This document shows positions 16,827-25,456 of a stretch of 64,000 bases of DNA, piece after piece; the first letter of the stretch is position 1; each line of letters opens with the position of its first letter. The notes under the pieces were generated by a model. It saw only the letters and a list, made by a program, of their open reading frames with translations, made no database searches and had not been told where the DNA came from. This DNA comes from Actinokineospora bangkokensis (GTDB lineage Bacteria > Actinomycetota > Actinomycetes > Mycobacteriales > Pseudonocardiaceae): positions 124,001 through 188,000 of the forward strand of contig NZ_MKQR01000032.1 in the NCBI RefSeq assembly GCF_001940455.1, in the 5' to 3' direction. Position numbers and translations under genes: made by a program.

Positions 16827-16839
16827 CCGCAGCCGTGCC

Positions 16840-17031
16840 GTGACCCGCCGCGCCGATCCGCCCGAACCGGAGCCGACCAGGCCGGTGACGGTCCACCTGA
16901 CGGCCAAGGAGCGGCAGCAGATGGCGCGGGCGACCTGGGTGGTCACGGCGCTGGGGGAGTCGGGTGAGGTCAACGCCATGGACCGGGCGATCCGCAAGCT
17001 CCGCCAGGCCGCGGGCGGCCCGAGTGGCTGA
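16840..17031 (+). CDS. Small hypothetical protein, 63 aa
   Basis: GTG start 13 bases after the resolvase-like stop. Pro/Glu-rich N-terminus, then TVHLTAKERQQMARATWVV and a short amphipathic helix. No family recognised. Kept because the frame is open, gene spacing is tight and the amino acid pattern is helical and non-random. Confidence 0.45.
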   Translation: MTRRADPPEPEPTRPVTVHLTAKERQQMARATWVVTALGESGEVNAMDRAIRKLRQAAGGPSG

Positions 17032-17059
17032 GGTCGGCCCACACGCACGAGAGGAACCG

Positions 17060-17353
17060 ATGGACCCGTCGATGCTGCCCAGCCGCATGCCGAGTTCGTG
17101 GCGGGACGACCAAGTGCTGCTGGCGGGCTTGGCGCAGCTGAACGTGGCGCTGTCGTCCTACCTCGAGCACGTCATCCGGCAGCACACCGAGGGCGCCCCG
17201 CCGCTGCCCGCCACGGTGGTGGCCGGGCTGGGCACGCACATGGTCGAGGTCGGGGCGGCCTTGGCGAGCCGCATCGTCACCGTCCTGCCGGACTACTTTC
17301 CTGCACCGCCGTTCCCGGGCGATCCGGGTCCCACGCCCGGTTCGCCGCAGTGA
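17060..17353 (+). CDS. Small hypothetical protein, 97 aa
   Basis: ATG with GAGAGGAA upstream. Helical centre (DDQVLLAGLAQLNVALSSYL, VEVGAALASRIVTVL) and a Pro/Gly-rich tail. The stop overlaps the GTG of the following gene. No recognised motif; probably part of the same operon as the preceding two genes. Confidence 0.5.
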   Translation: MDPSMLPSRMPSSWRDDQVLLAGLAQLNVALSSYLEHVIRQHTEGAPPLPATVVAGLGTHMVEVGAALASRIVTVLPDYFPAPPFPGDPGPTPGSPQ

Positions 17354-17946
17354 CCCGCCACGACGGTAGTCAGCGGCGGGCGGTGCCTGCGGTGGCGTTG
17401 TTGTCGCGTTTTGGCTGCGGTGGTGGCCGGGTCTGGTCGGGGCGCGACACCGGCGAGGTCGTTCCCTGGCTGCGTCAGACGCAGCTGCCTTCCCCGCGCA
17501 CCATGCAGGTGGAGGCGATCGCCAGCGGGCCGGGGTGGTTCCGCGGGCGGCTCGACCTGTCGCAGCACGAGCTCGTCCCGGTCAGCGGCGGGTGGACGTC
17601 GCCGCTGACGGGGATGCGCACCGACCTGGCCACGATGCAGCGGGTGCTGGCCGGGCTGCGGCGGCTGGCCAGAGCGCCGAACGGAGACACGACGTGTCAG
17701 GGGATGCGGGGCCTGGCCCCGGATGTCAGCTCACCCTGCGTTAACAGGCGGGCGGGCAGCTGGTTGCGTGCGACCTCTAACGGGCTAACCCGGGTGAGCG
17801 GTGGGACGTCAAGACAATCTTGCATAGACGCAGCTCAGCGCTGCATAACCATGGGAGACACGGAAACCGGCAATCTGCAAGATCCTTCGGCGCAGGTACC
17901 GGAAGGTGTAGGACCGCCAGCTCAGGCGTCACGGCCGTGCAGATGA
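17350..17946 (+). CDS. Hypothetical protein, up to 198 aa, C-terminal third doubtful
   Basis: GTG start overlaps the upstream stop. The first 115 residues look like genuine protein (LPSPRTMQVEAIASGPGWFRG, LATMQRVLAGLRRLARA). From about residue 118 (base 17700) composition turns irregular and Cys/Ser-rich, as if the original stop had been lost through an indel. No family recognised. Confidence 0.45.
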   Translation: MTRHDGSQRRAVPAVALLSRFGCGGGRVWSGRDTGEVVPWLRQTQLPSPRTMQVEAIASGPGWFRGRLDLSQHELVPVSGGWTSPLTGMRTDLATMQRVLAGLRRLARAPNGDTTCQGMRGLAPDVSSPCVNRRAGSWLRATSNGLTRVSGGTSRQSCIDAAQRCITMGDTETGNLQDPSAQVPEGVGPPAQASRPCR

Positions 17947-18091
17947 CACGTTTGTTTGCATGTGAACACCTGCGGGAAGAGCCTCCCGGATGACCGACCG
18001 AGGGGAGTGGCGTCTCTTCGAATGCAGTGACGACCGCCCGCCCGGAGCCAGCGAAGCATGGCCGGGCGGCCGTCACCTCCTAGCAGGGGGT

Positions 18092-18122
18092 GGTCTGCCG
18101 CTGGTAACCGCAGCGGCAGACC
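18092..18122. terminator. 12-bp perfect stem-loop
   Basis: GGTCTGCCGCTG pairs with CAGCGGCAGACC across seven bases. A second GC-rich hairpin lies just before it (about 18035-18072). Together they separate the rightward small-gene operon from the leftward membrane gene. I see no gene in 17947-18145. Confidence 0.55.
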
Positions 18123-18145
18123 GCTCCCGTCTTACATTCCGGCGG

Positions 18146-18502
18146 TTAGACGTGCCACCCCCGGACGAACAGCACCCAGGTGGAGAAAGCGGTGCCGAAG
18201 CTGGCTGGACCGACGACGGCGAGCGTCTCCGGCACCAGCCAGGCCGTGAACAACATGCAGGTCACCCAGACGCTCCAGACGACCGCGGACTTGACCACGA
18301 AGGACGTCGTCCTGCTGCGCCGGGGGGTGTTGTGCTGGGCAACCAGCTTATCGATCTCCCGCTGGTGGTCCTGCTGGCCGAGGCGCAGCAGCTCCCGCAA
18401 GGAGACCGAGGTGGCGTCGTTCGACGTCGGAGCGTCGTCCGATCCGGGGATACCCCGGCTTCGGCTGTCGCCGTCGAAGTCGTCGCCCGATAGGGTGTGC
18501 AC
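18146..18502 (-). CDS. Small membrane protein with two C-terminal TM segments, 118 aa
   Basis: GTG 18502 is preceded by GAGAAAGG. An acidic N-terminal region and the helix LLRLGQQDHQREIDKLVAQH are followed by two hydrophobic stretches (FVVKSAVVWSVWVTCMLFTAW and LAVVGPASFGTAFSTWVLF). The layout, a short cytosolic helix plus a hairpin membrane anchor, is common for unknown proteins on conjugative elements. No family assigned. Confidence 0.55.
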   Translation of the reverse strand: MHTLSGDDFDGDSRSRGIPGSDDAPTSNDATSVSLRELLRLGQQDHQREIDKLVAQHNTPRRSRTTSFVVKSAVVWSVWVTCMLFTAWLVPETLAVVGPASFGTAFSTWVLFVRGWHV

Positions 18503-19133
18503 GTGACTGGGCCTTTCTCCAGTGTTCTTTGCGGGGCATTGCAAGGCACGGTCATCGGAGGGGCGTGGTGCTCGGGGTTGCCGCCCCGATGCACCGCGTC
18601 CTTCCCCTCAAAGGGGGGACTCCGGCGACCGTTCCGTTGGTAAAGAACGAAGCAGATGTGGGCTGGATACCAACCTGACACTAGTTCCAGACGAGCGGCA
18701 CCGCGGTAGCGGTGAGCGGTCATGTGGGGAACATGTGCAGGGAGATAACGACACGATCCGTTCGCAGGGCAGAGCGTACCCCCGCGCAGGCGCTCAAGGG
18801 GGCACGCGGCAGGCTTGCATACCAAACGCCACCCGATCGGGTTGTTAATGCACAGGAACAACCGACCGGGGCGCGTGTCGCGCCATCTGCGGTCAGTCTC
18901 GGTCCCATGTTTCTGCGGCGTTACGCAGGATTAGACCTCTAAGGTTCAGGACAGGAGGCTAGCGGGCTAGAACGTCTTACCGCGTCTCAGTATCTCAGTA
19001 TCTCAGTAGATCCACCCGATCGAGTGACAACGCTTTGCGAAGAAGATTTGTCTTAGGTGGTCGTGCTGCGCTTCCTGGGTGAGCTGACGCATTTTTGTCG
19101 TGCTTCGCCACCTAGATAGCCAAGCGTCAGGTG
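18503..19133. other. Long non-coding stretch with a triple 8-bp repeat
   Basis: No frame here is supported by a ribosome-binding site or recognisable product. The only structure I see is TCTCAGTA three times in perfect tandem at 18985-19008. Confidence 0.4.
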
Positions 19134-19436
19134 CTACCGCCCCTCGCGCGCCCGCCACAGCTGATCGGCGGCCCTGGAGATGAAACTGGACAGATCGCCA
19201 AGCCGGGCTAGGTCGTTCGCTGCCGAGGACAGCTTGCTGGCGGCCTCGTGGAGTGCGGCCAGACGGCCAGTCGCCCGGTTCATCAGCTCGGCCGCGCCGT
19301 GGTCGGAGAACCGCGGACCAGTACTGCGGAGTTCGTGGACTTCGGCAAGCAGTTCCCGTAGGACCGCGGCAGCCTCGGCGTCGCTGGCCTCAAGCCTGGC
19401 GAGCGTGTCACCGACGCGCCAGCACTACTCGGCCAT
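19134..19436 (-). pseudogene. Small helical-protein gene with an early amber codon, about 100 codons
   Basis: Read on the minus strand from ATG 19436 the frame is M-A-E-TAG, then about 95 sense codons of clearly protein-like, Ala/Leu/Glu-rich helix (EAAAVLRELLAEVHELRS, AALHEAASKLSSAANDLARL) to a TAG at 19134. The stop at 19425-19427 may be a one-base change of a Tyr codon. No other early start exists in frame; the next ATG would give only a 48-residue protein. Either a recent nonsense mutation or translation from an unusual start. Confidence 0.5.
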
Positions 19437-19590
19437 GATGTTGCTCAGGACCTGCTGCAGGGGAAAGTTCGTTGATGTCGTCGGTTGTACAAGCCCTTAC
19501 TGGTGCCTGGTCTCCGATGCGTCGTCCACTCGGTCAGTTCGGTGATGGTGAAGTCCGGCGTGAAGACGGTCGACGATGAGGTGATGCGAG

Positions 19591-19851
19591 GTGCAGCAGC
19601 CAAGCCAGGAACAGGTGCCTCAAGAGAAGGCGACGAGCACTGCGCGGGTTCCGGCCGAAGAGTGCACGGTTTGTGGACACGTTCTCCAGGCTGGCACACG
19701 GCACAAGGATGGCTTGACCTTGGCGACGGTGCGAGAGGGGAAGCTGTCCCAGAGGTGCATCGGTTCCTACTCGGTGACTGTCGCGGCATGTCTGATTCCC
19801 ACCAAACGACTCGCAGACTTGCTTGCGATTGTATGCTTCACGTCGGCGTAG
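19591..19851 (+). CDS. Possible small CxxC protein, 86 aa
   Basis: GTG start with a purine-rich leader. Contains CTVCGHVL, one zinc-knuckle-like pair without a clear second pair, and a short tail ending just before the next gene. Coding is uncertain; it fills the gap between two better-supported genes. Confidence 0.25.
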   Translation: MQQPSQEQVPQEKATSTARVPAEECTVCGHVLQAGTRHKDGLTLATVREGKLSQRCIGSYSVTVAACLIPTKRLADLLAIVCFTSA

Positions 19852-19870
19852 ATTTCGGGAGAGGGTTTCA

Positions 19871-20602
19871 TTGGAAGATCTTCTCAAGTGGGTTCAGGAC
19901 AACCTGCTTTCTCTGGATGATCTCATCGAGTCGGGCATCACAACCTATCTCGGCACCGGCATTCTAGTGCTATTCCTTATATATGGTTTCGTGTCATCTT
20001 GGCTTGGCGTGGCCAAAGGGTCAAGAACCCTTTTTCGAAACGCAAGTAAGGCCTACGCTTTGACACGGAACACTATCGAACGATCTCCGCGCGCGAAGTT
20101 TATAGCACTTACCTTCACCTTTTTGTTGTTCTTGATATGCCTAACCGCATGGGCGCTGCTTCTCATTGCTACGGGAGCGATGTCCATGTTCATTTACCGA
20201 AGTCTGGCCAGGAACACTAAATGGTCAGAGGAGTCATTCCTTGATCTCCCCCTTCCGTCTGGGTGGTTTCAATTTGACCAGGCTATTGAGATCTACCTTG
20301 CGGCAGGTATCACGACCGTTCTCGTCGCCGCAGTCTGGTTTGAATCGAACGCATTTATTGCATTCTTGACTACCTTTTCTGGGTTCTGCCTGGTGGTTGT
20401 CCACATTGGTTCAGCGCTTGTGTTGACATTTTCCCTGATGCTAGAGATTCTCAAGCTTCTATCTTACAGTTCAGAACAGCCAGCTATGGGGTGGCAGCTT
20501 ACGTTTGCCGCTGGTCTGCTACTGCAAGCCTTCGCAACTTACGCGATGATCAGTTTTGCGGCAGAATTGCGATCAATGGTGAAACGAACTTTAGTTAAAT
20601 AA
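19871..20602 (+). CDS. Polytopic membrane protein, 243 aa
   Basis: TTG 19871 is chosen because GGGAGAGGG precedes it; an upstream ATG at 19823 would add a very basic leader. About five hydrophobic segments are visible (for example YLGTGILVLFLIYGFV, FIALTFTFLLFLICLTAWALLL, ITTVLVAAVWF). Low GC for this genome. No family recognised; it stands alone on the element. Confidence 0.65.
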   Translation: MEDLLKWVQDNLLSLDDLIESGITTYLGTGILVLFLIYGFVSSWLGVAKGSRTLFRNASKAYALTRNTIERSPRAKFIALTFTFLLFLICLTAWALLLIATGAMSMFIYRSLARNTKWSEESFLDLPLPSGWFQFDQAIEIYLAAGITTVLVAAVWFESNAFIAFLTTFSGFCLVVVHIGSALVLTFSLMLEILKLLSYSSEQPAMGWQLTFAAGLLLQAFATYAMISFAAELRSMVKRTLVK

Positions 20603-20806
20603 CATTCTGACTCAAGTAGAAATTCGGTGTGCTTTGCACATCACCAGCGAACCCACGGTTGCTCGCTCTGGCGACTTGAGCGATAACTAGGGCAGCCCTG
20701 GCGGCAGTGCGTTGCCGGGGAGCAGCTCCTCGTCGGTGTACCGCGGCCTACTCGATGAACCCACTCGAGGGTTCGTCGGCCGCATGGCACCGAGGAGGGA
20801 GCTCGC

Positions 20807-21178
20807 ATGAGCGAGCAGGCATTCTCTACTTCAGGCGGCGTGAAGCCGCTCGCCGTCAGGCTGAGCGACGACATGCGCGCCCAGCTCGACGTCCTGGCCC
20901 AAGTTGGCGGCCACTCTACCACCGAGGAGATCCGCCTGGCGCTGGTCGCCTGGATCGAACAGCGCAAGACGGACCCGACGGTCCTGGCCAAGGCTGCGGC
21001 CCTGCGGGCCGAGATCGAGGCCGAGGCGCAGAAGCGCGAGCGGGCGATCGCGGCGATCTTCGGGGCTAGCCAGCCGGACGCCGCGAACCCTTCGGAGCCC
21101 GGGGAGCCGCCATCGAACGATGGACGTGATGCCCCAGTCGCTCCTCCGCGTCGCAGTGAAGCCCGTCGACCGAAGTAG
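20807..21178 (+). CDS. Ribbon-helix-helix DNA-binding protein, 123 aa
   Basis: ATG preceded by GAGGAGGGAG. Residues 12-52 fit the Arc/MetJ/ParG class: a short strand (KPLAVRLSDDM), helix (RAQLDVLAQVGG) and second helix (TTEEIRLALVAWIEQR), then a charged helix and a Pro-rich tail. Such proteins on mobile elements repress transfer or partition genes. The target is not known; the phased TGTCA cluster at 25215-25303 is one candidate. Confidence 0.65.
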   Translation: MSEQAFSTSGGVKPLAVRLSDDMRAQLDVLAQVGGHSTTEEIRLALVAWIEQRKTDPTVLAKAAALRAEIEAEAQKRERAIAAIFGASQPDAANPSEPGEPPSNDGRDAPVAPPRRSEARRPK

Positions 21179-21241
21179 CTCCCGCCACCGCCTCTTGTGT
21201 TTGCCTACTCGTGTAGAGCGGCAGACACAGGAGGCTTTACT

Positions 21242-23068
21242 CTAGGGAAACTCAGGCAAATCACCGCAAGTGATTCCGGCTTTGCGTATGGGTTCTGTGC
21301 CGAGAAGGTAAGTCTTCTCCCGCGGCCCTTCTGTTACCATCCTCCCCTTCTCATTCGCCATATAGTTTGTCTCGGTTCCTGAAAAAAGTTCTGCCTGTGG
21401 GTCGCTCGTGCCGAGTCCAAACACAGTCAAAGTCGGCAACTTGGTCGACGGGTCAAAGCTACAAATAAATCCGGCCATCGCAGTACTCGACGAATCCAGA
21501 AGTAGGCCATCCTCGGGAATCCCCGGTACTGGTCGCAGATCCCCGCTCTTCAAAGTTAGTACTTGCACATTGCTAGACCTGTCGTCACCGGACAGCTTAA
21601 CAAAAACATCTTGCGCACCATCTCCGTTGACGTCGTAGTTGCCGAGATAACCGACATCAGAACGGTCGCTCAAGATCTCGCTTGTAAACTGCCTGAAGCC
21701 ATAAATCGAGGAGTTGGCTTCGACGATGAGGAATCGAGACCCGTTAAGTCGTGTAGCGACGAGGATCCTCAACTGCTCGTCCTGTTTATCGCCGTCAAGG
21801 TCGACATCTTTGATATTGCAAGCGGTCATCTGACGCGGGCAACTACTAGACGGCAACTGAGTGCTGCCCTCTGGCACGCAGAACTCGTCGAACACCTTGC
21901 ACATGTCGGCCTGTACGGGCTTCGCAAAGTGAAAAGGCGAGCGCCAGAATGCGTATTGGTATCCAGTTGCAACCAAGTGTTGTTCGCCGCCGTATTGCAA
22001 GACAAGTTGGGAGTTAAGAGCGAGATTTCCTCGGGACAGTAGTGCGTATGAAGAGTTCAGTTGGATGGTACGAACTTGTGGCGCTGGAGTTGCTTGCCAC
22101 TTTTTGCCCGCGCGTATCCACGACTGTGCTACACCAGAACCACTTTCGTTAGTGCAATCAAACAAGACCCCGTTAACGATTGGCTTATCAAATCGATCGA
22201 TCTGCGGGGTGGCAATGGCTATACCGTCGAGTAGAAACTCCTTGTCGGAGACATCTATGACCTTGCCATCATAGATATAGAAGAAGTCTGGATAGCCGGA
22301 ACAACCGTCGTCGGTGCGATATTCGGCAACGGCAAAGAATGCTGGCGGCTCTTCTGAAAGACCGCTCGCGGCTAACACGGACACGATACGATTGATTGGT
22401 TGGCTGCTTGCGAACGGAGAAGTAGTCGGGAGGCTTCCATCAATCTTAATTGCGTGCGCGTTACTGTCAACGACAAAGAACGATTCTCTATCTAACTCGA
22501 CGTCAAAGGTGCTTGCTAAGGCCCACCGGCCGCCGGACGCACCGCGGATACGAATGCGGCTAACCCAATCATCGGTAAGGTCTACGTTCAATCTTGAGGC
22601 CTTGTTCTGTCTGGCAAGATCAAATCTGAGAAGCGCGCCGGAAGGTTCGTCTGAAAAGGGATGCAGGCTTACAAGCACTTTGTCTTCATCGACCGCCGCA
22701 GCGCGCTGACACATGCTGCATGGTAGTTCGGAGACCCGCCGCTCTTCGCTGTCAAGAACGAGTAATTTGCGCTTCTGCATCATGGCGGTGGTAACATCGT
22801 CCGCGGTCGCGTCACGCTCCTGCGGATCGACAATCAACGTAAAAGCAAAGCGACCCGAGTTAGTCATACTGACAGGCTGTATGTGTCGATCAGGTTCAAC
22901 ATGAGATCGGACGAGCTCAGTCGTGCCTTCTAGCAATACAACGTACTGGTCTGCCGTGTACCCCCAGACTGGCGACCGCGGCCCAGACGACGCAACGAGC
23001 GGAAGTCCCACCGCGACGAGCACGACAATCAGCGCAAGGGCCTTTGGCTTCGGGAAATTTCGCTTCAT
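21242..23068 (-). CDS. Secreted or membrane-anchored beta-propeller-like protein, 608 aa
   Basis: An N-terminal hydrophobic segment (ALALIVVLVAVGLPLV) acts as signal or anchor. The body is strand-rich and includes two Asp-rich loops, DVDLDGDKQDEQ and DVNGDGAQDVF, the FG-GAP/VCBS or dockerin-like calcium-loop pattern. Several Cys pairs fit an extracytoplasmic location. It starts 15 bases after the stop of the 487-aa membrane protein; the two probably form a surface complex. Codon use is AT-richer than the chromosome. Confidence 0.6.
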   Translation of the reverse strand: MKRNFPKPKALALIVVLVAVGLPLVASSGPRSPVWGYTADQYVVLLEGTTELVRSHVEPDRHIQPVSMTNSGRFAFTLIVDPQERDATADDVTTAMMQKRKLLVLDSEERRVSELPCSMCQRAAAVDEDKVLVSLHPFSDEPSGALLRFDLARQNKASRLNVDLTDDWVSRIRIRGASGGRWALASTFDVELDRESFFVVDSNAHAIKIDGSLPTTSPFASSQPINRIVSVLAASGLSEEPPAFFAVAEYRTDDGCSGYPDFFYIYDGKVIDVSDKEFLLDGIAIATPQIDRFDKPIVNGVLFDCTNESGSGVAQSWIRAGKKWQATPAPQVRTIQLNSSYALLSRGNLALNSQLVLQYGGEQHLVATGYQYAFWRSPFHFAKPVQADMCKVFDEFCVPEGSTQLPSSSCPRQMTACNIKDVDLDGDKQDEQLRILVATRLNGSRFLIVEANSSIYGFRQFTSEILSDRSDVGYLGNYDVNGDGAQDVFVKLSGDDRSSNVQVLTLKSGDLRPVPGIPEDGLLLDSSSTAMAGFICSFDPSTKLPTLTVFGLGTSDPQAELFSGTETNYMANEKGRMVTEGPREKTYLLGTEPIRKAGITCGDLPEFP

Positions 23069-23083
23069 GTCTGACCGCTACCC

Positions 23084-24547
23084 TTACTCGTCCGCCATGC
23101 AGTGGCGCTCGTACTCGGCAACGTTATCTTGATACTGCCAGACTCGGCCCGAGGCAAGAACTATCTCTGCGACTCGCGCATAGTGGACGGTATTGACTAG
23201 ATTGCGTTGATTATCCCGCAGGCGCGGAGAGTTTCTCTGCTGAGGACACGCCTCACCTGTGATGCGAAATGGTTGGCCGCTTCGGTTGAGATTTGCTTTC
23301 CGGAGTTCACCGTCATCCGTATACTCAATATTGATTGTGAACTCATATGCCGACAAACCTAGAAAGAACTGCAAAGAAAAGGTTTCAGTAGCTCCGGGAG
23401 CAATTGAAATTGTCTGATCCTTGAAGTACGGGTACGGGTCAGAGTAGCCGCTCTCTCGCTTGTACCCCTCGGGCGCAGTTTCGTCGAGATCAAACTCGAT
23501 CAGGCGCTTATCTCCGCCGAGGGGAAGATCGTCGATCAATATGGCTTGCTCGACCGGGATTGGTACTTCCTTCTTGTCGATGTGGATAGCGTAGACAGAT
23601 ATTTCATGCTCTCCGACATTGGTTACCTCAAACGATACCTCCGCGTCTCTGACCAGGAACGCGCCAGCGTCCAATTGACCTTTGAGCAAAGTGTCACGGT
23701 TGTGAATATCATCAAGAAGTTCTCCGGTAGCGAGACGCTGGATATCGGAGGGCGAAGCGGCACGAGGCTGATTAGCGTAAGCGACGCGAATGCCGCCACC
23801 TGTCGACTGGGAAGTGCCGATCAAAGTGGTGCGTACTGATGGAGCTGACTCTCCACTAAAGACCCCTGCGCCGTAGAGGGTGGCGGCCGCAGCCACAACG
23901 ACTGCGACAGCAGCAAGGCTCCCGATTCTCCACGGTTTACGGGCCGTGCTACTAGGCGGATCCGATTGCGGTGTGTAGATGGGCTGCGGGCCGCGTGTGC
24001 CGATGATTTTATCAACTAGACCCGAGTCGGTTTTCCACTGCTCGAGGGCGTTGCCGAGATGATAGAAGGACTCTCTATACGGCCCGCGCCCCAAGCTTGA
24101 CCGAAACTCTTGCTCGCCGTATTCTGCCCACACGACCGCACGTCGACGGCGCTGTACGCCTAGGGTTGTACCTGGCTTCTTCCAAACGTCCGCGAACGTA
24201 GACAATTTCAGCGCCTCGGCGAACTGGTCCTCGTAAAGATCCGCGCCCCTTAGATCCAACAGTTCACATGCCGCAGCCGCAAGACAACTTGGATTTCCTC
24301 TGTCGTGCTTCTCAGTTCTCAGATGTTTAAGTGCGGTCGCGCGTACCACGGTTGCAACTTGCTCCAGCGCTGCTGTTAGTAGCAGACCCCGCGCACCGGG
24401 CGGAACCTCCCAGTTCGCAACTCCAGCAAGTTCTAGGACAAGGTCGCCCAAGGAATCGGCTTGCTCGTAGTCGCCGCCTTCGGCAATTTGTTGCAGTTCC
24501 AAGCCGTAGTCGTCGGAAGCGTTGGGCTGCAGAGGTGGCACGAGCAC
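23084..24547 (-). CDS. Single-pass membrane protein with cytosolic and outside domains, 487 aa
   Basis: Residues 1-205 are helical and soluble (EQVATVVRATALKHLR). A TM helix (IGSLAAVAVVVAAAATLYGAGV, about 208-228) follows, then about 250 outside residues rich in strands with an Ig-like feel (VRDAEVSFEVTNVGEHEISVYAI; APGATETFSLQFFL). No catalytic motif. Operon partner of the secreted propeller-like protein. Could link an outside signal to a cytosolic helical domain; inference only. Confidence 0.6.
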   Translation of the reverse strand: MLVPPLQPNASDDYGLELQQIAEGGDYEQADSLGDLVLELAGVANWEVPPGARGLLLTAALEQVATVVRATALKHLRTEKHDRGNPSCLAAAACELLDLRGADLYEDQFAEALKLSTFADVWKKPGTTLGVQRRRRAVVWAEYGEQEFRSSLGRGPYRESFYHLGNALEQWKTDSGLVDKIIGTRGPQPIYTPQSDPPSSTARKPWRIGSLAAVAVVVAAAATLYGAGVFSGESAPSVRTTLIGTSQSTGGGIRVAYANQPRAASPSDIQRLATGELLDDIHNRDTLLKGQLDAGAFLVRDAEVSFEVTNVGEHEISVYAIHIDKKEVPIPVEQAILIDDLPLGGDKRLIEFDLDETAPEGYKRESGYSDPYPYFKDQTISIAPGATETFSLQFFLGLSAYEFTINIEYTDDGELRKANLNRSGQPFRITGEACPQQRNSPRLRDNQRNLVNTVHYARVAEIVLASGRVWQYQDNVAEYERHCMADE

Positions 24548-24622
24548 GTCTCCCTAGATCAGAGCTAGCCTCATGATAGATGCAGCAACGCTCTGCATGG
24601 AAGCCCAAGCAACTAGTTGCAC

Positions 24623-24651
24623 TTGCAATGACATTGCGTTTATGTTATAAG
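24623..24651 (+). promoter_or_regulatory. Vegetative-type promoter TTGCAA-17-TATAAG
   Basis: A -35-like TTGCAA and -10-like TATAAG are separated by 17 bases in an AT-rich island, about 40 bases before the ATG of the next rightward gene and divergent from the membrane-protein operon. Confidence 0.5.
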
Positions 24652-24692
24652 AATGAATGGGGTCGACCTTCACTAATATGGAGGTTCGACAA

Positions 24693-25121
24693 ATGCTTGC
24701 TCACTACAACGGGCTGCGTTACGCTTCGGTGCACTCTTTTCTGGAGTTTGTTCACCGCACGCCGCCATCCGAGTTGTCACCCGACAATTTGGCCGACTAC
24801 ATCCGCGCCTGGATGCTCGACGGTAGTGGCGTCTGGGCCTGTCGCTACCAGTTCGCCAAATTGCAGATCGCCATCCATTTTGTCGTGGATCGCTGGCAAC
24901 GCTACCCGTCCTCGCTCAGCTACTGGCTGACGCCAGGAGATCCGAGTTCGAAAAAGATCGAGCGCGTAGCCGACCGGTTCTTGCCGGTCGGCACGTCCTA
25001 CCACGGCGAACTCCACGACATCCACAACTACGGCTTCTTTGCAACCTGTGTGGAGACCGACTGGGCTCGCCGCCTGGAGCGCTACCACGAAAAGAAGCGG
25101 CTGAAGCGCCTGGGCGTCTAA
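24693..25121 (+). CDS. Hypothetical protein, 142 aa
   Basis: ATG 24693 is preferred because GGAGG lies eight bases upstream; in-frame ATGs at 24657 and 24678 are further from any ribosome-binding site. Soluble, aromatic-rich helical protein (YNGLRYASVHSFLEFVHR, WACRYQFAKLQIAIHFVVD) with a basic C-terminus (KKRLKRLGV). No family recognised. It has its own promoter and is followed by the TGTCA cluster. Confidence 0.6.
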   Translation: MLAHYNGLRYASVHSFLEFVHRTPPSELSPDNLADYIRAWMLDGSGVWACRYQFAKLQIAIHFVVDRWQRYPSSLSYWLTPGDPSSKKIERVADRFLPVGTSYHGELHDIHNYGFFATCVETDWARRLERYHEKKRLKRLGV

Positions 25122-25214
25122 CGGTGTCCAGGCCGCGCTGCACCTGTCCCTGGTCGACCCCACCCCCTGCCCGTTCTGACGCTGTTGGAGCGGGCTTTTC
25201 ACTGGTCGGGGGCG

Positions 25215-25303
25215 TGTCACAGGCTTGTCATGGCGTGTCACGCGACCGGCGCGGCCTGGGATTTTGCGGAGATGTCGTGACAAAACGCTGGGTTGCCGTG
25301 ACA
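25215..25303. repeat. Five TGTCA sites in helical phase
   Basis: TGTCA occurs at 25215, 25226 and 25236 (steps of 11 and 10 bases) and inverted as TGACA at 25278 and 25299 (step 21). Each is embedded in the related context (G)YG-TGTCA-(C/T). Spacing by whole helical turns suggests a protein-binding array such as an iteron, partition or transfer-origin site. The rest of 25122-25423 shows no gene. Confidence 0.45.
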
Positions 25304-25423
25304 TCTGGCCTGATGTTCTTGCGGCGGCTGAAATCTGTTGAGAGGGTTTTCCCAGCGGCCTCTCCGGCCCGCTTGGCCCCGGCTCTCGGGGGACCTTGAT
25401 AACCAAAGACAGGAGTCGTACAC

Positions 25424-25456
25424 GTGACCCACGATTCTGTGGGGTGTTGTTCGTGA
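25424..25456 (+). CDS. Possible 10-codon leader peptide
   Basis: GTG with AGGAG nine bases upstream opens a frame of ten codons (VTHDSVGCCS) whose TGA overlaps a GTG that starts the following membrane protein. Coupled leader translation would supply the ribosomes for that gene, which lacks its own clear ribosome-binding site. Short, so tentative. Confidence 0.3.
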   Translation: MTHDSVGCCS

